IMG/VR virus record: IMGVR_UViG_3300028394_000019
Location: 1-33,608 of that record
Source: a virus
DNA length: 33,608 nt
Reading direction: 5' to 3' (one strand)
Under the pieces are notes generated by a model. It had not been told where the DNA came from. It saw only the letters and a list, made by a program, of their open reading frames with translations, and did no database searches. A program made the translations under genes and the position numbers. Below are positions 7,305-15,500 of the stretch, piece by piece (the first letter of the stretch is position 1; each line of letters opens with the position of its first letter).

Positions 7305-9870
7305 TTCATTCTACCGATTTCAGCCTGCATGGAATGCCGGGTTCTATCCGGATAACCAAATCACTTCCAATCTGCTTAATGAAGTAGAATCCACTCTTGG
7401 GGCATGGCTACCAGGCTTTTTTACTGGCAAGACCATAAGTGAATTGATTGCAGGAGTTCAAAGTCAATTGGATGTTTATAATACCTTCCCATACTTTGGG
7501 GATTTCAAAATAGTATCTACTACTGCTCCTGATCCACCATTTGTGGATTATTACATTTATGTGAGAAATAGTAGTCTCTATGCAATTGATAATTCTCAGC
7601 AATTATTAATTTCTGGTCAATACAATCCTACAACAAATGTAGTTATCAATGCAACATTAAGTGCATTTACTCCGGGCAGTTACTCAGGCACATTTGACAA
7701 CTCAGCCATTCCAGTTGAGGCCGAGGTTGATAGGGCATTGCAGATTGTTGAGCAGAATGGCTCTGCTTTCTTCCCCATGACTTACTCATTCAACTCAGGC
7801 ACTAACATTGCCACAAGTGGATTGGCAAGAGGCAAGAACTGGCAGCTTGATTCTTCAGGGAATGCCACAAGACTTCCTGCCGATACATTGCCAAAGCAGA
7901 ACGCAAGGACATTCAGTTTGGCTGCTCAGACTGCTGAGGATAGGTATTGCATAAGCCTGATGGAAAAGGTTATTAGCTTCTCTTTTACCAATACTGTTGC
8001 AATCGAAGTAAGAAACTACTTTCTTACATTCTCTCTGCCTGATGGCTGGGGTTATACTGCTTCAATAGTTGCAGGAACTTATGATAGGCTATACTTACAA
8101 CTTTACCGAGATGATAGAAGCTTGTTAATGATTGGCAGGCTTGATACCACTTGGCTTTGGCAGAGGTTTATTGATGATTCAGGCACTAATGATGTCAATT
8201 ACTTCATTGACTACTCATCAACAACTCAATTGCCTTACTTGCCATTGGCAAGCTATCAGTGGTTATTTGGTGATTGGTATGACATGGAATTTGTAGACTT
8301 CAATGCTGGATGCTATGAGAGTCCTGAGTTCTATGCCATGCCTGCAATACCAGGAGACAATTGGCAATTCAATGTGCCATCTGATTCAGGCAATCTTACA
8401 GGCCTTACAACAGCCTCAGTAGGCTTGTTCACTCAGGATGGGCAATTCATTCAGCAATTAGGTGAGGCGGTCAGAAACTGCTGCTTTGAGGCCTATCTAC
8501 CCTATGTAATAGTTGATGGCTCTACACCAGCCTTTGATGATTGGGTAAGCTTTGTAGACACTTACTTAGTAACCACTCCACTTCAATTCTTCTTTAGCAA
8601 TCAGACAGCTAACTACTCGGGCTTAACAGCAGGAACAGAAACAGCAGGGCAAATAGGAGCAATAGCAGCAACTCTTCCAGCCGGAACAGTTACAACCTAT
8701 GACAAGCAGGACTTCATTGATGCAGTTGCAGCCTTGTCTTGGCCTGCTGGCATAGAGGTTACAGGAAGCGCTGTAAGCTTCTCAGGCAGTGAAGTGGTAG
8801 AGCTTAAGTTCTGCAATTACTTAGCAAGTCAATATCCATCAATTCAGGCTAAATCAATAGTAGGAGAAGCTACATTTTTTTTAAGCTACATTAAATCTCT
8901 CTGCTGTGAGCCTCAGCAATTTCAGGCTACATCATTAATTCCAGCAGTTGCTTCGGGGTGTTATAGGCTTGGGATTTACAACCTTCAGGAAACAGGTGGA
9001 TCTAATACTTGTGAATTGACATTTGAGTATATTATTGACAGCCCCGAAGCTTATGTAGACTCAATAAATACATATTCCCCAAATTTTTTAGGGTTTGCAT
9101 TATGGGATGGAAGTACACTGTCGCAGATTTACAGTCAGCAAATCCCATCTACTTCTCCTCCAGCAACGGGTTTTGACCTTGCCCAAATTATAGACTTCGC
9201 AAATGGCATCCCGGGCATGGTTGCCACTTATGATGAAGAGACTGCTTATTTAACCTATAACTGGACAGTAACAGTGCCATGCAATCAAGAGTTTAGTTTT
9301 AGGCATTTAGTGCTTAATGAGGATGATAGTATTGAAGATTTAATTTTTGCAACAGAAACTCAGCTCTGTACTTGTGAGGTGGTGGACTTGGATGCCTATT
9401 CACTCTACTCCCTTAGCAACATCATTAACATTGATGGCTCTGACTGCTTCTCTACCATGCTTGAGTTTTGGGCTAATGATAATTCAATTGCTCAGGGCTT
9501 TGAATACTTTAATGGATGGAAGCAAAGAGTAAGACTTGGCCTAAATGGTGGAGGGGCTAAGCCAGTAATTGAGGAGAATGTTTACAGGCAATCCAATGGA
9601 GTTCACAGAAGGCCACAAAACAAGCAAGATTTATCATTAGATTTGCATACGGATTTTATTGATGAACAGACTCAGTTTGCGCTTGTCGATGCCACTCGCC
9701 ATCCGTTTTTAGTTTGGAACAATAAGTCCATATTTGTGAAGGGAGACTTGGATGTTGCCACCATTCAAGATTTCACGACACAGTCATCATTTGAAACCTT
9801 GGCTCAGGTCAAGTTTTCGGCACTCGTTCAAGGCTTTCAGCCAAAAAACTCAAGTTGTTTAACTTGCTAA
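7297..9870 (+). CDS. Large virion structural protein of the tail/adsorption module
   Basis: An 857-residue protein, using the ATG at 7297 (MPNSFYRFQPAW). A TTG four codons upstream is also in frame but less likely. The protein is rich in aromatic residues, Asn, Ser and Thr. It has scattered Cys pairs (NCC near 395, LCC near 530), and the C-terminal 80 residues are more basic (RPQNKQDLSLDLHTDF). No enzyme motif is visible. Its size and place between the fibre and the Ig-domain protein suggest a receptor-binding or baseplate component. Not recognised beyond that. Confidence 0.55.
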   Translation: MPNSFYRFQPAWNAGFYPDNQITSNLLNEVESTLGAWLPGFFTGKTISELIAGVQSQLDVYNTFPYFGDFKIVSTTAPDPPFVDYYIYVRNSSLYAIDNSQQLLISGQYNPTTNVVINATLSAFTPGSYSGTFDNSAIPVEAEVDRALQIVEQNGSAFFPMTYSFNSGTNIATSGLARGKNWQLDSSGNATRLPADTLPKQNARTFSLAAQTAEDRYCISLMEKVISFSFTNTVAIEVRNYFLTFSLPDGWGYTASIVAGTYDRLYLQLYRDDRSLLMIGRLDTTWLWQRFIDDSGTNDVNYFIDYSSTTQLPYLPLASYQWLFGDWYDMEFVDFNAGCYESPEFYAMPAIPGDNWQFNVPSDSGNLTGLTTASVGLFTQDGQFIQQLGEAVRNCCFEAYLPYVIVDGSTPAFDDWVSFVDTYLVTTPLQFFFSNQTANYSGLTAGTETAGQIGAIAATLPAGTVTTYDKQDFIDAVAALSWPAGIEVTGSAVSFSGSEVVELKFCNYLASQYPSIQAKSIVGEATFFLSYIKSLCCEPQQFQATSLIPAVASGCYRLGIYNLQETGGSNTCELTFEYIIDSPEAYVDSINTYSPNFLGFALWDGSTLSQIYSQQIPSTSPPATGFDLAQIIDFANGIPGMVATYDEETAYLTYNWTVTVPCNQEFSFRHLVLNEDDSIEDLIFATETQLCTCEVVDLDAYSLYSLSNIINIDGSDCFSTMLEFWANDNSIAQGFEYFNGWKQRVRLGLNGGGAKPVIEENVYRQSNGVHRRPQNKQDLSLDLHTDFIDEQTQFALVDATRHPFLVWNNKSIFVKGDLDVATIQDFTTQSSFETLAQVKFSALVQGFQPKNSSCLTC

Positions 9871-9874
9871 CAAA

Positions 9875-10762
9875 ATGTCAATATTTTCATTAACCTGTCC
9901 GGATGTAGGATGCTATCAGAATTTTCTGTGTGATCCTGAATTCCAAAATAAAATTGTCGCAGTTGCCTACATTAAGAAGTCATCTGCACTCACATCCGTA
10001 GAAAAAGCTACTGCTGATTCATGGATTGCTGCTCTCTATTCAAGATACCTTGATGGCGAGGGCTACCTTGTGCTAAACACATCAGGAGAGAAGCCTAAGC
10101 CTGACACTGCAACAACAGCAGGCCGAGGCATGCAGAACACCAAGGCTCTTGCTAAGACTCATACCCTAACCTATCAGGACATGCAGGGAGTAGTGCAGAA
10201 CAATGTTCAGTTCTACAATGACATTCTCGCATCGGCTCAGAATTATGACTTCTACTACTTCACTCCGAATCGTATTTGGGATGCTTCAGGTTATTATGTG
10301 ACTGTAATTGGTGACCCAATCATCACAGCAGAGCTGAACACCTATCAGATGGCTGAGGTGACTGTGAACTGGGTTTCTAAAGTCAATCCTTTGCCTTATG
10401 AGTTTGACACTGACACCTTCCTTGAGGGCTTGTATTACATTATCAGCTTTACAGGAGGATCAGGTAGCACTTACATTGGCAACACTATTACAAGTGGATG
10501 CACAGACCCACAGACTGTTACTTTTTCAGCAGTTCTGAACATTGGGGCTATCTCAGGCGCACCTGCACAAAGCTGGTCAATTGAAGAAGGAGCTGGAAGT
10601 GATCCGATTGGCGATATTAGCCTCGTGATTGATTCAACTACTGGAGTTATTACTTGGTCTCCAATTGTTGATGGCACATACATCTTCCTTGTAACTGTGA
10701 CAAATGAGTATGGTTGTGTATTTGGTCAGGAGACAATCACTCTTAATGTTCTATGCGACTAA
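9875..10762 (+). CDS. Virion protein with C-terminal Ig-like (He_PIG-like) domain; possible major tail protein
   Basis: A 295-residue protein with two parts. Residues 1-190 are an alpha/beta region containing YQMAEVTVNWVSKVNPLPYEF near 160-180, a pattern seen in tube-like folds. Residues 205-295 form an Ig-like domain with the He_PIG-type signature STTGVITWSP then GTYIFLVTVTNEYG. Add-on Ig domains are frequent on tail tube, capsid and fibre proteins and are thought to help adhesion to carbohydrates. No other gene in the window is an obvious tail tube protein, so this is my best candidate, held with modest confidence. It starts 4 bp after the previous stop. Confidence 0.5.
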   Translation: MSIFSLTCPDVGCYQNFLCDPEFQNKIVAVAYIKKSSALTSVEKATADSWIAALYSRYLDGEGYLVLNTSGEKPKPDTATTAGRGMQNTKALAKTHTLTYQDMQGVVQNNVQFYNDILASAQNYDFYYFTPNRIWDASGYYVTVIGDPIITAELNTYQMAEVTVNWVSKVNPLPYEFDTDTFLEGLYYIISFTGGSGSTYIGNTITSGCTDPQTVTFSAVLNIGAISGAPAQSWSIEEGAGSDPIGDISLVIDSTTGVITWSPIVDGTYIFLVTVTNEYGCVFGQETITLNVLCD

Positions 10763-10772
10763 TTAATTAGGG

Positions 10773-12578
10773 ATGGAGGAGCTTATTGGACAACTATTTT
10801 CAACCCTCATGGATAGACAAATCCGTGAGGGCAAACTTGAGTACATTGAATGTGCGAGGGAAAAGGCAGAAGAGCTGGAGTACCATTTTGAGAATGAGTA
10901 TCCAACTAAGCTCCTCCTTACTCAACATCCGAGTGAAGAGCCTTGGATGAAGGACTATAGAAGACGCAGATGGCAAGCACCAACAACCACAGCAACAGGA
11001 AGAGTCTTTAACTTCTTACAGAAGATTCAGCAGGCTGATGATTTCAAGATTACATTTGAATCTGATTTCAAAAAGACTGGAGTAGCTGAGAGAATAGGCT
11101 TGCAGGATAATACCTTGCAATTCTATGTTGAGAATGCTCTGCCTAAGTTCGGCAGTCTTGAAACTTGGTCTTTCAATGTCTTTCTTAAGACCTATCTGCA
11201 AGACTCCAATGCAATTGTGGCAGTGTTGCCATACTATGAAGATTTTGTCAAGAATCCAGCAGGGGTTACCACTTTAGATTGGTTAAGGCCTTACCCACAG
11301 ACAATCTTCTCGGAGGATTTAATATTTGAGGAAGAGACTTTTGTCATTATTAAGGCTGAGTATTATGAGGACATGAACCGCAAGAAATGGGATCAGTTCT
11401 TATGCATCACAATGGAAGGCTTAGTCCTCTTTAGGCAAGTCAATGAATATACTTATGACAATCCTTTCCAAATTTTTATTCTCCCTTATCAATTCTCCTA
11501 CCTCCCTGTGGTTAAGGTGGGAAGCGTTATTTATGAGGAGGAAGATGGTCATTTGGTTTTTGATTCAGTGCTTGCTCCTTGCTTGCCTGCTTGGAATGAA
11601 GTACTATTTCGGACAGATGATTTAAATATCCTTTGGGCTACTCATGCATTGCCTCAGAAGTGGGCATTGAAGATGAGCCCTTGTAAGACATGCAATGGCA
11701 CAGGACAGAGGACAAACAGAAAGGAGGAGAGAGTAGGCTGCAATGATTGCCAAGGCTCAGGGAGAGCCTCAAGTAGTCCATTCGGATTGATGGAAATAAA
11801 CATTGACAGAGTTTCTGCTGTTAATCCTAATCCAATTGTTCCACCAGTGCCTCCTGCTGGTTACATTGAGAGACCTACTGAGACAGTTAGACTATTTCAG
11901 GAGGACATCATTCAAAAAGAATTCCAAGGCTTTAAGGCTATTGGTCTTGAATTGCTTGGTCAGATTCCTGCTGCTCAATCAGGGATTGCAAAAGAGTATG
12001 ACAGAAAGGAACTAAACACCTTCTGCTACTCAGTTACTGTTCACTTGGCTCAGGTTTATACTAAGGTTTGCTTTCACATTCTATACCAAAGGTATAATAG
12101 CCTCTTTGCTTCCTCTCTGATGGACAGCGACAAGGTTAAAGCAGCTTTGCCTCAGATTACTGTGCCTACTGACTTTGATGTGATGACCACTGACATGATT
12201 GGTGAGATGCTGACAAAGGCAAGACAAGGAAACTTTGACCCACTTATCATCTCAGGCATTGAGAATGATTATGTGGAGAAACTTTATGGTGAGAACTCAA
12301 TACAGCAGGCTTATCTTAAGATTCTAAAGCAACTTGATCCATTGCCATATAAGACAATTGATGAGAAGACACTTCTGCTTAATAGCCAAGGATGCTCACT
12401 TCAGGATTATGTCTTGAGTGCTAACCTTCCTGCATTTGTGATGCAATTAGTGGATGAGAATGCTATGTGGTATGACTTGCCTATTCAGGCTCAAAGAGTG
12501 CAAGTAGAGGCAATGGCAGCAGCTAAGGTTTCTACAATTAAGTCAGGTGTTGTTCCAATTATGCCTCAAGGAATGTAA
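10773..12578 (+). CDS. Portal protein with embedded DnaJ-type zinc motif
   Basis: A 601-residue protein just upstream of a gpF-like head protein. Its helical wing/stem regions and length fit phage portals, the dodecameric DNA channel at the capsid vertex. Unusually, residues 304-330 carry two CxxCxGxG repeats (CKTCNGTG and CNDCQGSG, ligands C304, C307, C323, C326), the zinc-binding pattern of DnaJ chaperones, followed by a Pro-rich linker (PIVPPVPPAG). The C-terminus (about 390-600) is helical, with an FQGFKAIG ... SGIAKEYDR region resembling portal crown sequences. The stop overlaps the next start (TAATG). Portal is the best reading, but it rests partly on context. Confidence 0.7.
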   Translation: MEELIGQLFSTLMDRQIREGKLEYIECAREKAEELEYHFENEYPTKLLLTQHPSEEPWMKDYRRRRWQAPTTTATGRVFNFLQKIQQADDFKITFESDFKKTGVAERIGLQDNTLQFYVENALPKFGSLETWSFNVFLKTYLQDSNAIVAVLPYYEDFVKNPAGVTTLDWLRPYPQTIFSEDLIFEEETFVIIKAEYYEDMNRKKWDQFLCITMEGLVLFRQVNEYTYDNPFQIFILPYQFSYLPVVKVGSVIYEEEDGHLVFDSVLAPCLPAWNEVLFRTDDLNILWATHALPQKWALKMSPCKTCNGTGQRTNRKEERVGCNDCQGSGRASSSPFGLMEINIDRVSAVNPNPIVPPVPPAGYIERPTETVRLFQEDIIQKEFQGFKAIGLELLGQIPAAQSGIAKEYDRKELNTFCYSVTVHLAQVYTKVCFHILYQRYNSLFASSLMDSDKVKAALPQITVPTDFDVMTTDMIGEMLTKARQGNFDPLIISGIENDYVEKLYGENSIQQAYLKILKQLDPLPYKTIDEKTLLLNSQGCSLQDYVLSANLPAFVMQLVDENAMWYDLPIQAQRVQVEAMAAAKVSTIKSGVVPIMPQGM

Positions 12579-13447
12579 TGCCTACAGACAAGCAGTTAGC
12601 CATCATCAGGAAGATTCAGCAAATTCAGCTGGACATTGAGACTGGGATGGCTGATGCTTTGCCAAAGGTTTTTAAAAGTCTAAGCAATGAAGTAATAGAC
12701 TTAGCCTCTGAATTAAGTCTTAATCCAAAAGACCGGGCTAAGACATTGAGAGAGATGGTCAAGCTTAAGAAGGACATTGCTGATACTATTGTAAACAATT
12801 CGGCTTATCAGACAGAGGTTGTGGCTGTCATCAATGGCTATAAGGCACTTGCTGAGGCTTCAAATGAATATTTAAGTTTAATACTTGATGACTTTTCCCC
12901 GAAAACTGAACTTTATAAAGCCATTCTTGAGACTAATATTGAGGTTACTAAGGATGCTCTTATAGGAGGAGGGATTAGAAACAACTTTGGCAATGCCATT
13001 CAGGAAGTGCTAAAGAGCAACATTGCCGGAGTAAGCAACAGGGCAGAACTTAACAAGACTCTGAGGCAGTTTATAGAAGGCACACCGGATGAATTGCCAT
13101 TTTTGAACAGATACATCAAGCAGACAACCAATGACTCTGTAATGGCCTTTAATGCAGAGTACATTCAGACAGTAAGTGAGGACTTAGGTGTTGAGTTCTA
13201 TCTCTATGCCGGAACAATCATAGAGGACACAAGGCCATTCTGCTCAGCAAGGACAGGCAGATTCTTCACCACTGACCAGGTTAAGCAATGGGCAAGCCTT
13301 AAAGGATGGCAAGGAAGGATGGCAGGCACTAATGCCAACACAATCTTTATCTACAGAGGTGGATATAATTGCAGGCATCAGCTGTGGCCTGTTAGCCAAG
13401 AGCAATATGATTCAGCCAAGGAGGCTGGCAGAACAGGAGTTAAGTAA
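12578..13447 (+). CDS. Head morphogenesis / minor capsid protein (Mu gpF / SPP1 gp7-like)
   Basis: A 289-residue protein. The N-terminal two thirds are helical and charged. The last 80 residues hold the family pattern DTRPFCSARTGRFFT ... GGYNCRHQLWPVS, where conserved Asp-Arg, Cys, Gly, then Cys-Arg-His and Pro-Val mark the gpF-like domain. These proteins enter the procapsid beside the portal. Translation is probably coupled to the portal gene. The stop codon directly abuts the stop codon of the convergent gene on the other strand, with no spacer and no visible terminator. Confidence 0.82.
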   Translation: MPTDKQLAIIRKIQQIQLDIETGMADALPKVFKSLSNEVIDLASELSLNPKDRAKTLREMVKLKKDIADTIVNNSAYQTEVVAVINGYKALAEASNEYLSLILDDFSPKTELYKAILETNIEVTKDALIGGGIRNNFGNAIQEVLKSNIAGVSNRAELNKTLRQFIEGTPDELPFLNRYIKQTTNDSVMAFNAEYIQTVSEDLGVEFYLYAGTIIEDTRPFCSARTGRFFTTDQVKQWASLKGWQGRMAGTNANTIFIYRGGYNCRHQLWPVSQEQYDSAKEAGRTGVK

Positions 13448-13636
13448 TTAATCAAACTTAATATTATTATAAAGAGGCACAGGCACATGCTTTGCCTTAG
13501 TAGGATGCTTTTTACTTCTGAATGGCCTGCCTCTGCCTACATGAGTCTCCCATCTTCCAAAAGTTGCATTATACTTGAATCTCTTGTAGCAACTGCTTAA
13601 CAGTATGCACAATGCAAGCACAGCAAGAAGCCTCAT
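13448..13636 (-). CDS. Small predicted lipoprotein
   Basis: A 62-residue protein with a textbook lipoprotein signal: MRLLAVLALCILL followed by lipobox LSSC (Cys16). A short, strongly basic mature part follows, with many Lys/Arg/His (RGRPFRSKKHPTKAKH). Its ATG overlaps the stop of the upstream nuclease-like gene (ATGA), so the two are co-transcribed. Possible roles are superinfection exclusion at the envelope or an outer-membrane spanin subunit. Neither is proven. It is not next to the spanin-like gene on the other strand, which weakens the second option. Confidence 0.65.
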   Translation of the reverse strand: MRLLAVLALCILLSSCYKRFKYNATFGRWETHVGRGRPFRSKKHPTKAKHVPVPLYNNIKFD

Positions 13637-14169
13637 AGTGACTTGTCATAATTTAGCAAGTCAGAGATTGGAAGTAGATGCTTCTGCTCTACTATAATTC
13701 TAAGCCCATGTCCAAGGTTTTTTACCTCAGAAACCGAATGAATCAGCTCCTTATTGATATAGCCTAATATCTGCACTAATAAGTCAGGCTCTGAGCAGTA
13801 GCATAAGACAAATAAGTCAGCAGCCATTTCATTCTTATTGTTAAAGACAAGCCTTCCGGTCTTATACTTTGTGGACTTGACTTGCACATTTAGCTTGCCT
13901 AAGTAAATGTCAGTCTCTCCTCCATCACCTTGTAGGTTTATGCTTGTATCAAAAGGTAAGCCAAGGTATTTAGCGACAGCATACTCACCCATGACACCAA
14001 GCATGTCAGCTTGTTCTTGGGTGTTGCCCCATCTTGAAACAGATTGTCTGTTAGGTTTGACTATATCTTTTAGATAATGTCTGCCCGATGCTAATACTTT
14101 GAGAAACTTGATTTCTCTATCTGTAAAGTTGATCGACACTTCATAAACCAGTTTGCAATAATAAGGCAT
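13633..14169 (-). CDS. PD-(D/E)XK-like nuclease family protein
   Basis: A 178-residue protein using the ATG at 14169 (MPYYCKLVYE); the open frame extends upstream only to a TTG that would run into the next divergent gene. Residues 61-100 show GEYAVAKYLG (Glu62), then ETDIYLGKLNVQVKST with Asp87, Gln96 and Lys98. This fits the PD-(D/E)XK nuclease core with Gln replacing the second acidic residue, as in some resolvase and Vsr-like branches. The likely role is DNA cleavage (host DNA degradation, recombination or defence against other phages). It forms a two-gene reverse operon with the lipoprotein and interrupts the + strand structural cluster like a moron. Confidence 0.6.
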   Translation of the reverse strand: MPYYCKLVYEVSINFTDREIKFLKVLASGRHYLKDIVKPNRQSVSRWGNTQEQADMLGVMGEYAVAKYLGLPFDTSINLQGDGGETDIYLGKLNVQVKSTKYKTGRLVFNNKNEMAADLFVLCYCSEPDLLVQILGYINKELIHSVSEVKNLGHGLRIIVEQKHLLPISDLLNYDKSL

Positions 14170-14187
14170 AAAATCTGATATTTGGGT

Positions 14188-14283
14188 ATGAAAAAAGCAA
14201 AAACTGCTGGTAATTCGCCTATTAAAATCACCTTTGGAAAGAAGTCTGTTAAAAGTGCTGCCAAGAAATTCAAAAGGAATTGA
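14188..14283 (+). CDS. Very small basic protein (31 aa)
   Basis: ATG at 14188 to TGA at 14281 encodes 31 residues, 10 of them Lys or Arg (MKKAKTAGNSPIKITFGKK is the N-terminal part). The pattern resembles small nucleic-acid-binding tails. It is divergent from the nuclease gene with only 18 bp between the two start codons, and it sits 12 bp before the peptidase gene. A GATATTTG sequence just upstream is a near match to the -7 box. Short length keeps confidence moderate. Confidence 0.45.
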   Translation: MKKAKTAGNSPIKITFGKKSVKSAAKKFKRN

Positions 14284-14295
14284 TAACTTTACACA

Positions 14296-14655
14296 ATGCA
14301 ATTAAAGCACTTTACACTTTCAGAGTTTGACTCTCCTGATGCACCAGGCTCAGGTGTTAAGATGAAGCCTGAATTTCTGCAAAGGCTTGACAATGCTCGG
14401 TCAATTGCCAATATTCCTTTTGGAATCAACTCAGGATTTAGGACAGTTGCTCATAATGCTAAGGTTGGAGGTGTTGATTCCAGCAGTCATACTGAGGGAT
14501 GGGCAGCAGACATTGCTTGTAAAGATGGGGCTAAGAGATTCATCATAATTAATGCTCTTCTTAAATCCGGTATAAATCGCATAGGGGTTTCAAGTGGCTT
14601 TATTCATGCTGATTGTGACCCTTCAAAGCCTGCCAATGTTATTTGGACATACTAA
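14296..14655 (+). CDS. Endolysin: M15-family (Peptidase_M15_3) D,D-peptidase
   Basis: A 119-residue single-domain protein. The core SGFRT (46-50), SSHTEGWAAD (63-72) and FIHAD (102-106) gives the zinc ligands His65, Asp72 and His104 of the M15 carboxypeptidase/endopeptidase fold. It would cleave peptidoglycan peptides at lysis. No signal peptide is present, so export would depend on the holin-like protein encoded at 15287. A TAACTTTA sequence just upstream is one base off the -7 consensus, so it may have its own promoter. It is the first gene of a four-gene lysis cassette. Confidence 0.88.
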   Translation: MQLKHFTLSEFDSPDAPGSGVKMKPEFLQRLDNARSIANIPFGINSGFRTVAHNAKVGGVDSSSHTEGWAADIACKDGAKRFIIINALLKSGINRIGVSSGFIHADCDPSKPANVIWTY

Positions 14656-14658
14656 TAA

Positions 14659-14949
14659 ATGACAACTGAATTAAGAGAAGAGCTGGTTAAGTTTGGATTT
14701 GACTTGCCTGCTTATGGGGCAATTATGCTCACTAAGATTGCTGACCTAAACACAAGCAACTTCTCCGACATTGAGAAGTACATGTATAATCATGGATGGC
14801 TTTGGCTTCTTGTCCTAAGATTTGGAAATGTGATTTGGGATTTACACCATAAATTGAGCAAGCATGTGACCATCTATCAGGATGGTGAACCTATTAAGAT
14901 TACAGGTTATCGAAAAATATTTATTGAACTAAAAAAATTACTAAAATGA
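14659..14949 (+). CDS. Hypothetical protein of the lysis cassette
   Basis: A 96-residue protein with an amphipathic N-terminus, one hydrophobic stretch (WLWLLVLRFGNVIWDL, about 47-62) and a basic C-terminus. It starts 3 bp after the peptidase stop and overlaps the next start (ATGA). The single short hydrophobic stretch could lie on or in the membrane, so a holin or antiholin role is conceivable. I do not recognise the family. Confidence 0.6.
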   Translation: MTTELREELVKFGFDLPAYGAIMLTKIADLNTSNFSDIEKYMYNHGWLWLLVLRFGNVIWDLHHKLSKHVTIYQDGEPIKITGYRKIFIELKKLLK

Positions 14950-15263
14950 AGAAGATTGAAACTATTTGGCTCTTTGCTTTTTTTATGATTTACATGGCAT
15001 ACGATAGATACCATGCCTATGATGTTGAGTCGAAAATTAGTGATGATGTTCAGTACCTCGCAAAGAGTTGCATTACTTCAGGCATTGACTTGGCAATGAT
15101 TAATCAGAGGGTGGACACTGTTCACAAGCAGAATCAAGCATTGGCTAAGACTGTCTTATATTTGGACTCATGCAACCAAGCGAAGGCACAAAAAGCAGAC
15201 AAAGCGGAGCGAAGAGGCAAGTTCGTGGGAGGCCTAATCAAAGGTCTATTCCCGGGTATTTGA
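14946..15263 (+). CDS. Spanin-like membrane-anchored protein
   Basis: A 105-residue protein with an N-terminal membrane segment (IWLFAFFMIYMAY, residues 7-19). A helical, periplasm-compatible region follows (DDVQYLAKSC ... QRVDTVHKQNQALAKTV), then a Lys/Arg/Ala-rich tail ending GLIKGLFPGI. The N-in topology with a coiled-coil ectodomain is that of an inner-membrane spanin (Rz-like), which would fuse the envelopes at the last step of lysis. It is coupled to the previous gene by an ATGA overlap. The assignment is from topology and position only. Confidence 0.45.
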   Translation: MKKIETIWLFAFFMIYMAYDRYHAYDVESKISDDVQYLAKSCITSGIDLAMINQRVDTVHKQNQALAKTVLYLDSCNQAKAQKADKAERRGKFVGGLIKGLFPGI

Positions 15264-15286
15264 ATTCGAATATCTACTCAAAGAGA

Positions 15287-15487
15287 ATGCAAGTGTATGC
15301 CTACACTTGCACATCTGTTGTGCTTGTAGGCATGCTCCTTGGCACTGGGTACTTATACCAAGTAGAGAAAGTAAGTGCATCTGACAGCGTGCTGATGTTC
15401 ATACTTGGTCAAGTACTCGGTGCTTGGGTAGCATTGACCAATAAGATATTCAGAATCACAACTCCTGCAATTTCTCAAGAAACCTAA
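15287..15487 (+). CDS. Holin-like protein with two membrane segments
   Basis: A 66-residue protein from the ATG at 15287 (MQVYAYTCTS). The frame is open further upstream but there overlaps the spanin-like gene and lacks hydrophobic character. Two hydrophobic helices (about 6-22, SVVLVGMLLGTGYLY, and 33-50, VLMFILGQVLGAWVAL) separated by a short charged turn match a class II holin, which would permeabilise the membrane for the peptidase. A short polar C-terminus follows (NKIFRITTPAISQET). Confidence 0.6.
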   Translation: MQVYAYTCTSVVLVGMLLGTGYLYQVEKVSASDSVLMFILGQVLGAWVALTNKIFRITTPAISQET

Positions 15488-15500
15488 CTAACTTGCATTC

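Noticed and set aside
14170-14301. N-terminal extension of the PD-(D/E)XK-like gene to a TTG at 14301
   Set aside because: The extension starts with TTG, overlaps the 31-residue + strand gene and the peptidase start, and adds no domain; the ATG at 14169 gives a complete core.
15264-15286. GAATTCGAATATC palindromic stretch before the holin-like gene
   Set aside because: Short AT-rich palindromes of this kind arise by chance, and no promoter or partner repeat accompanies it.
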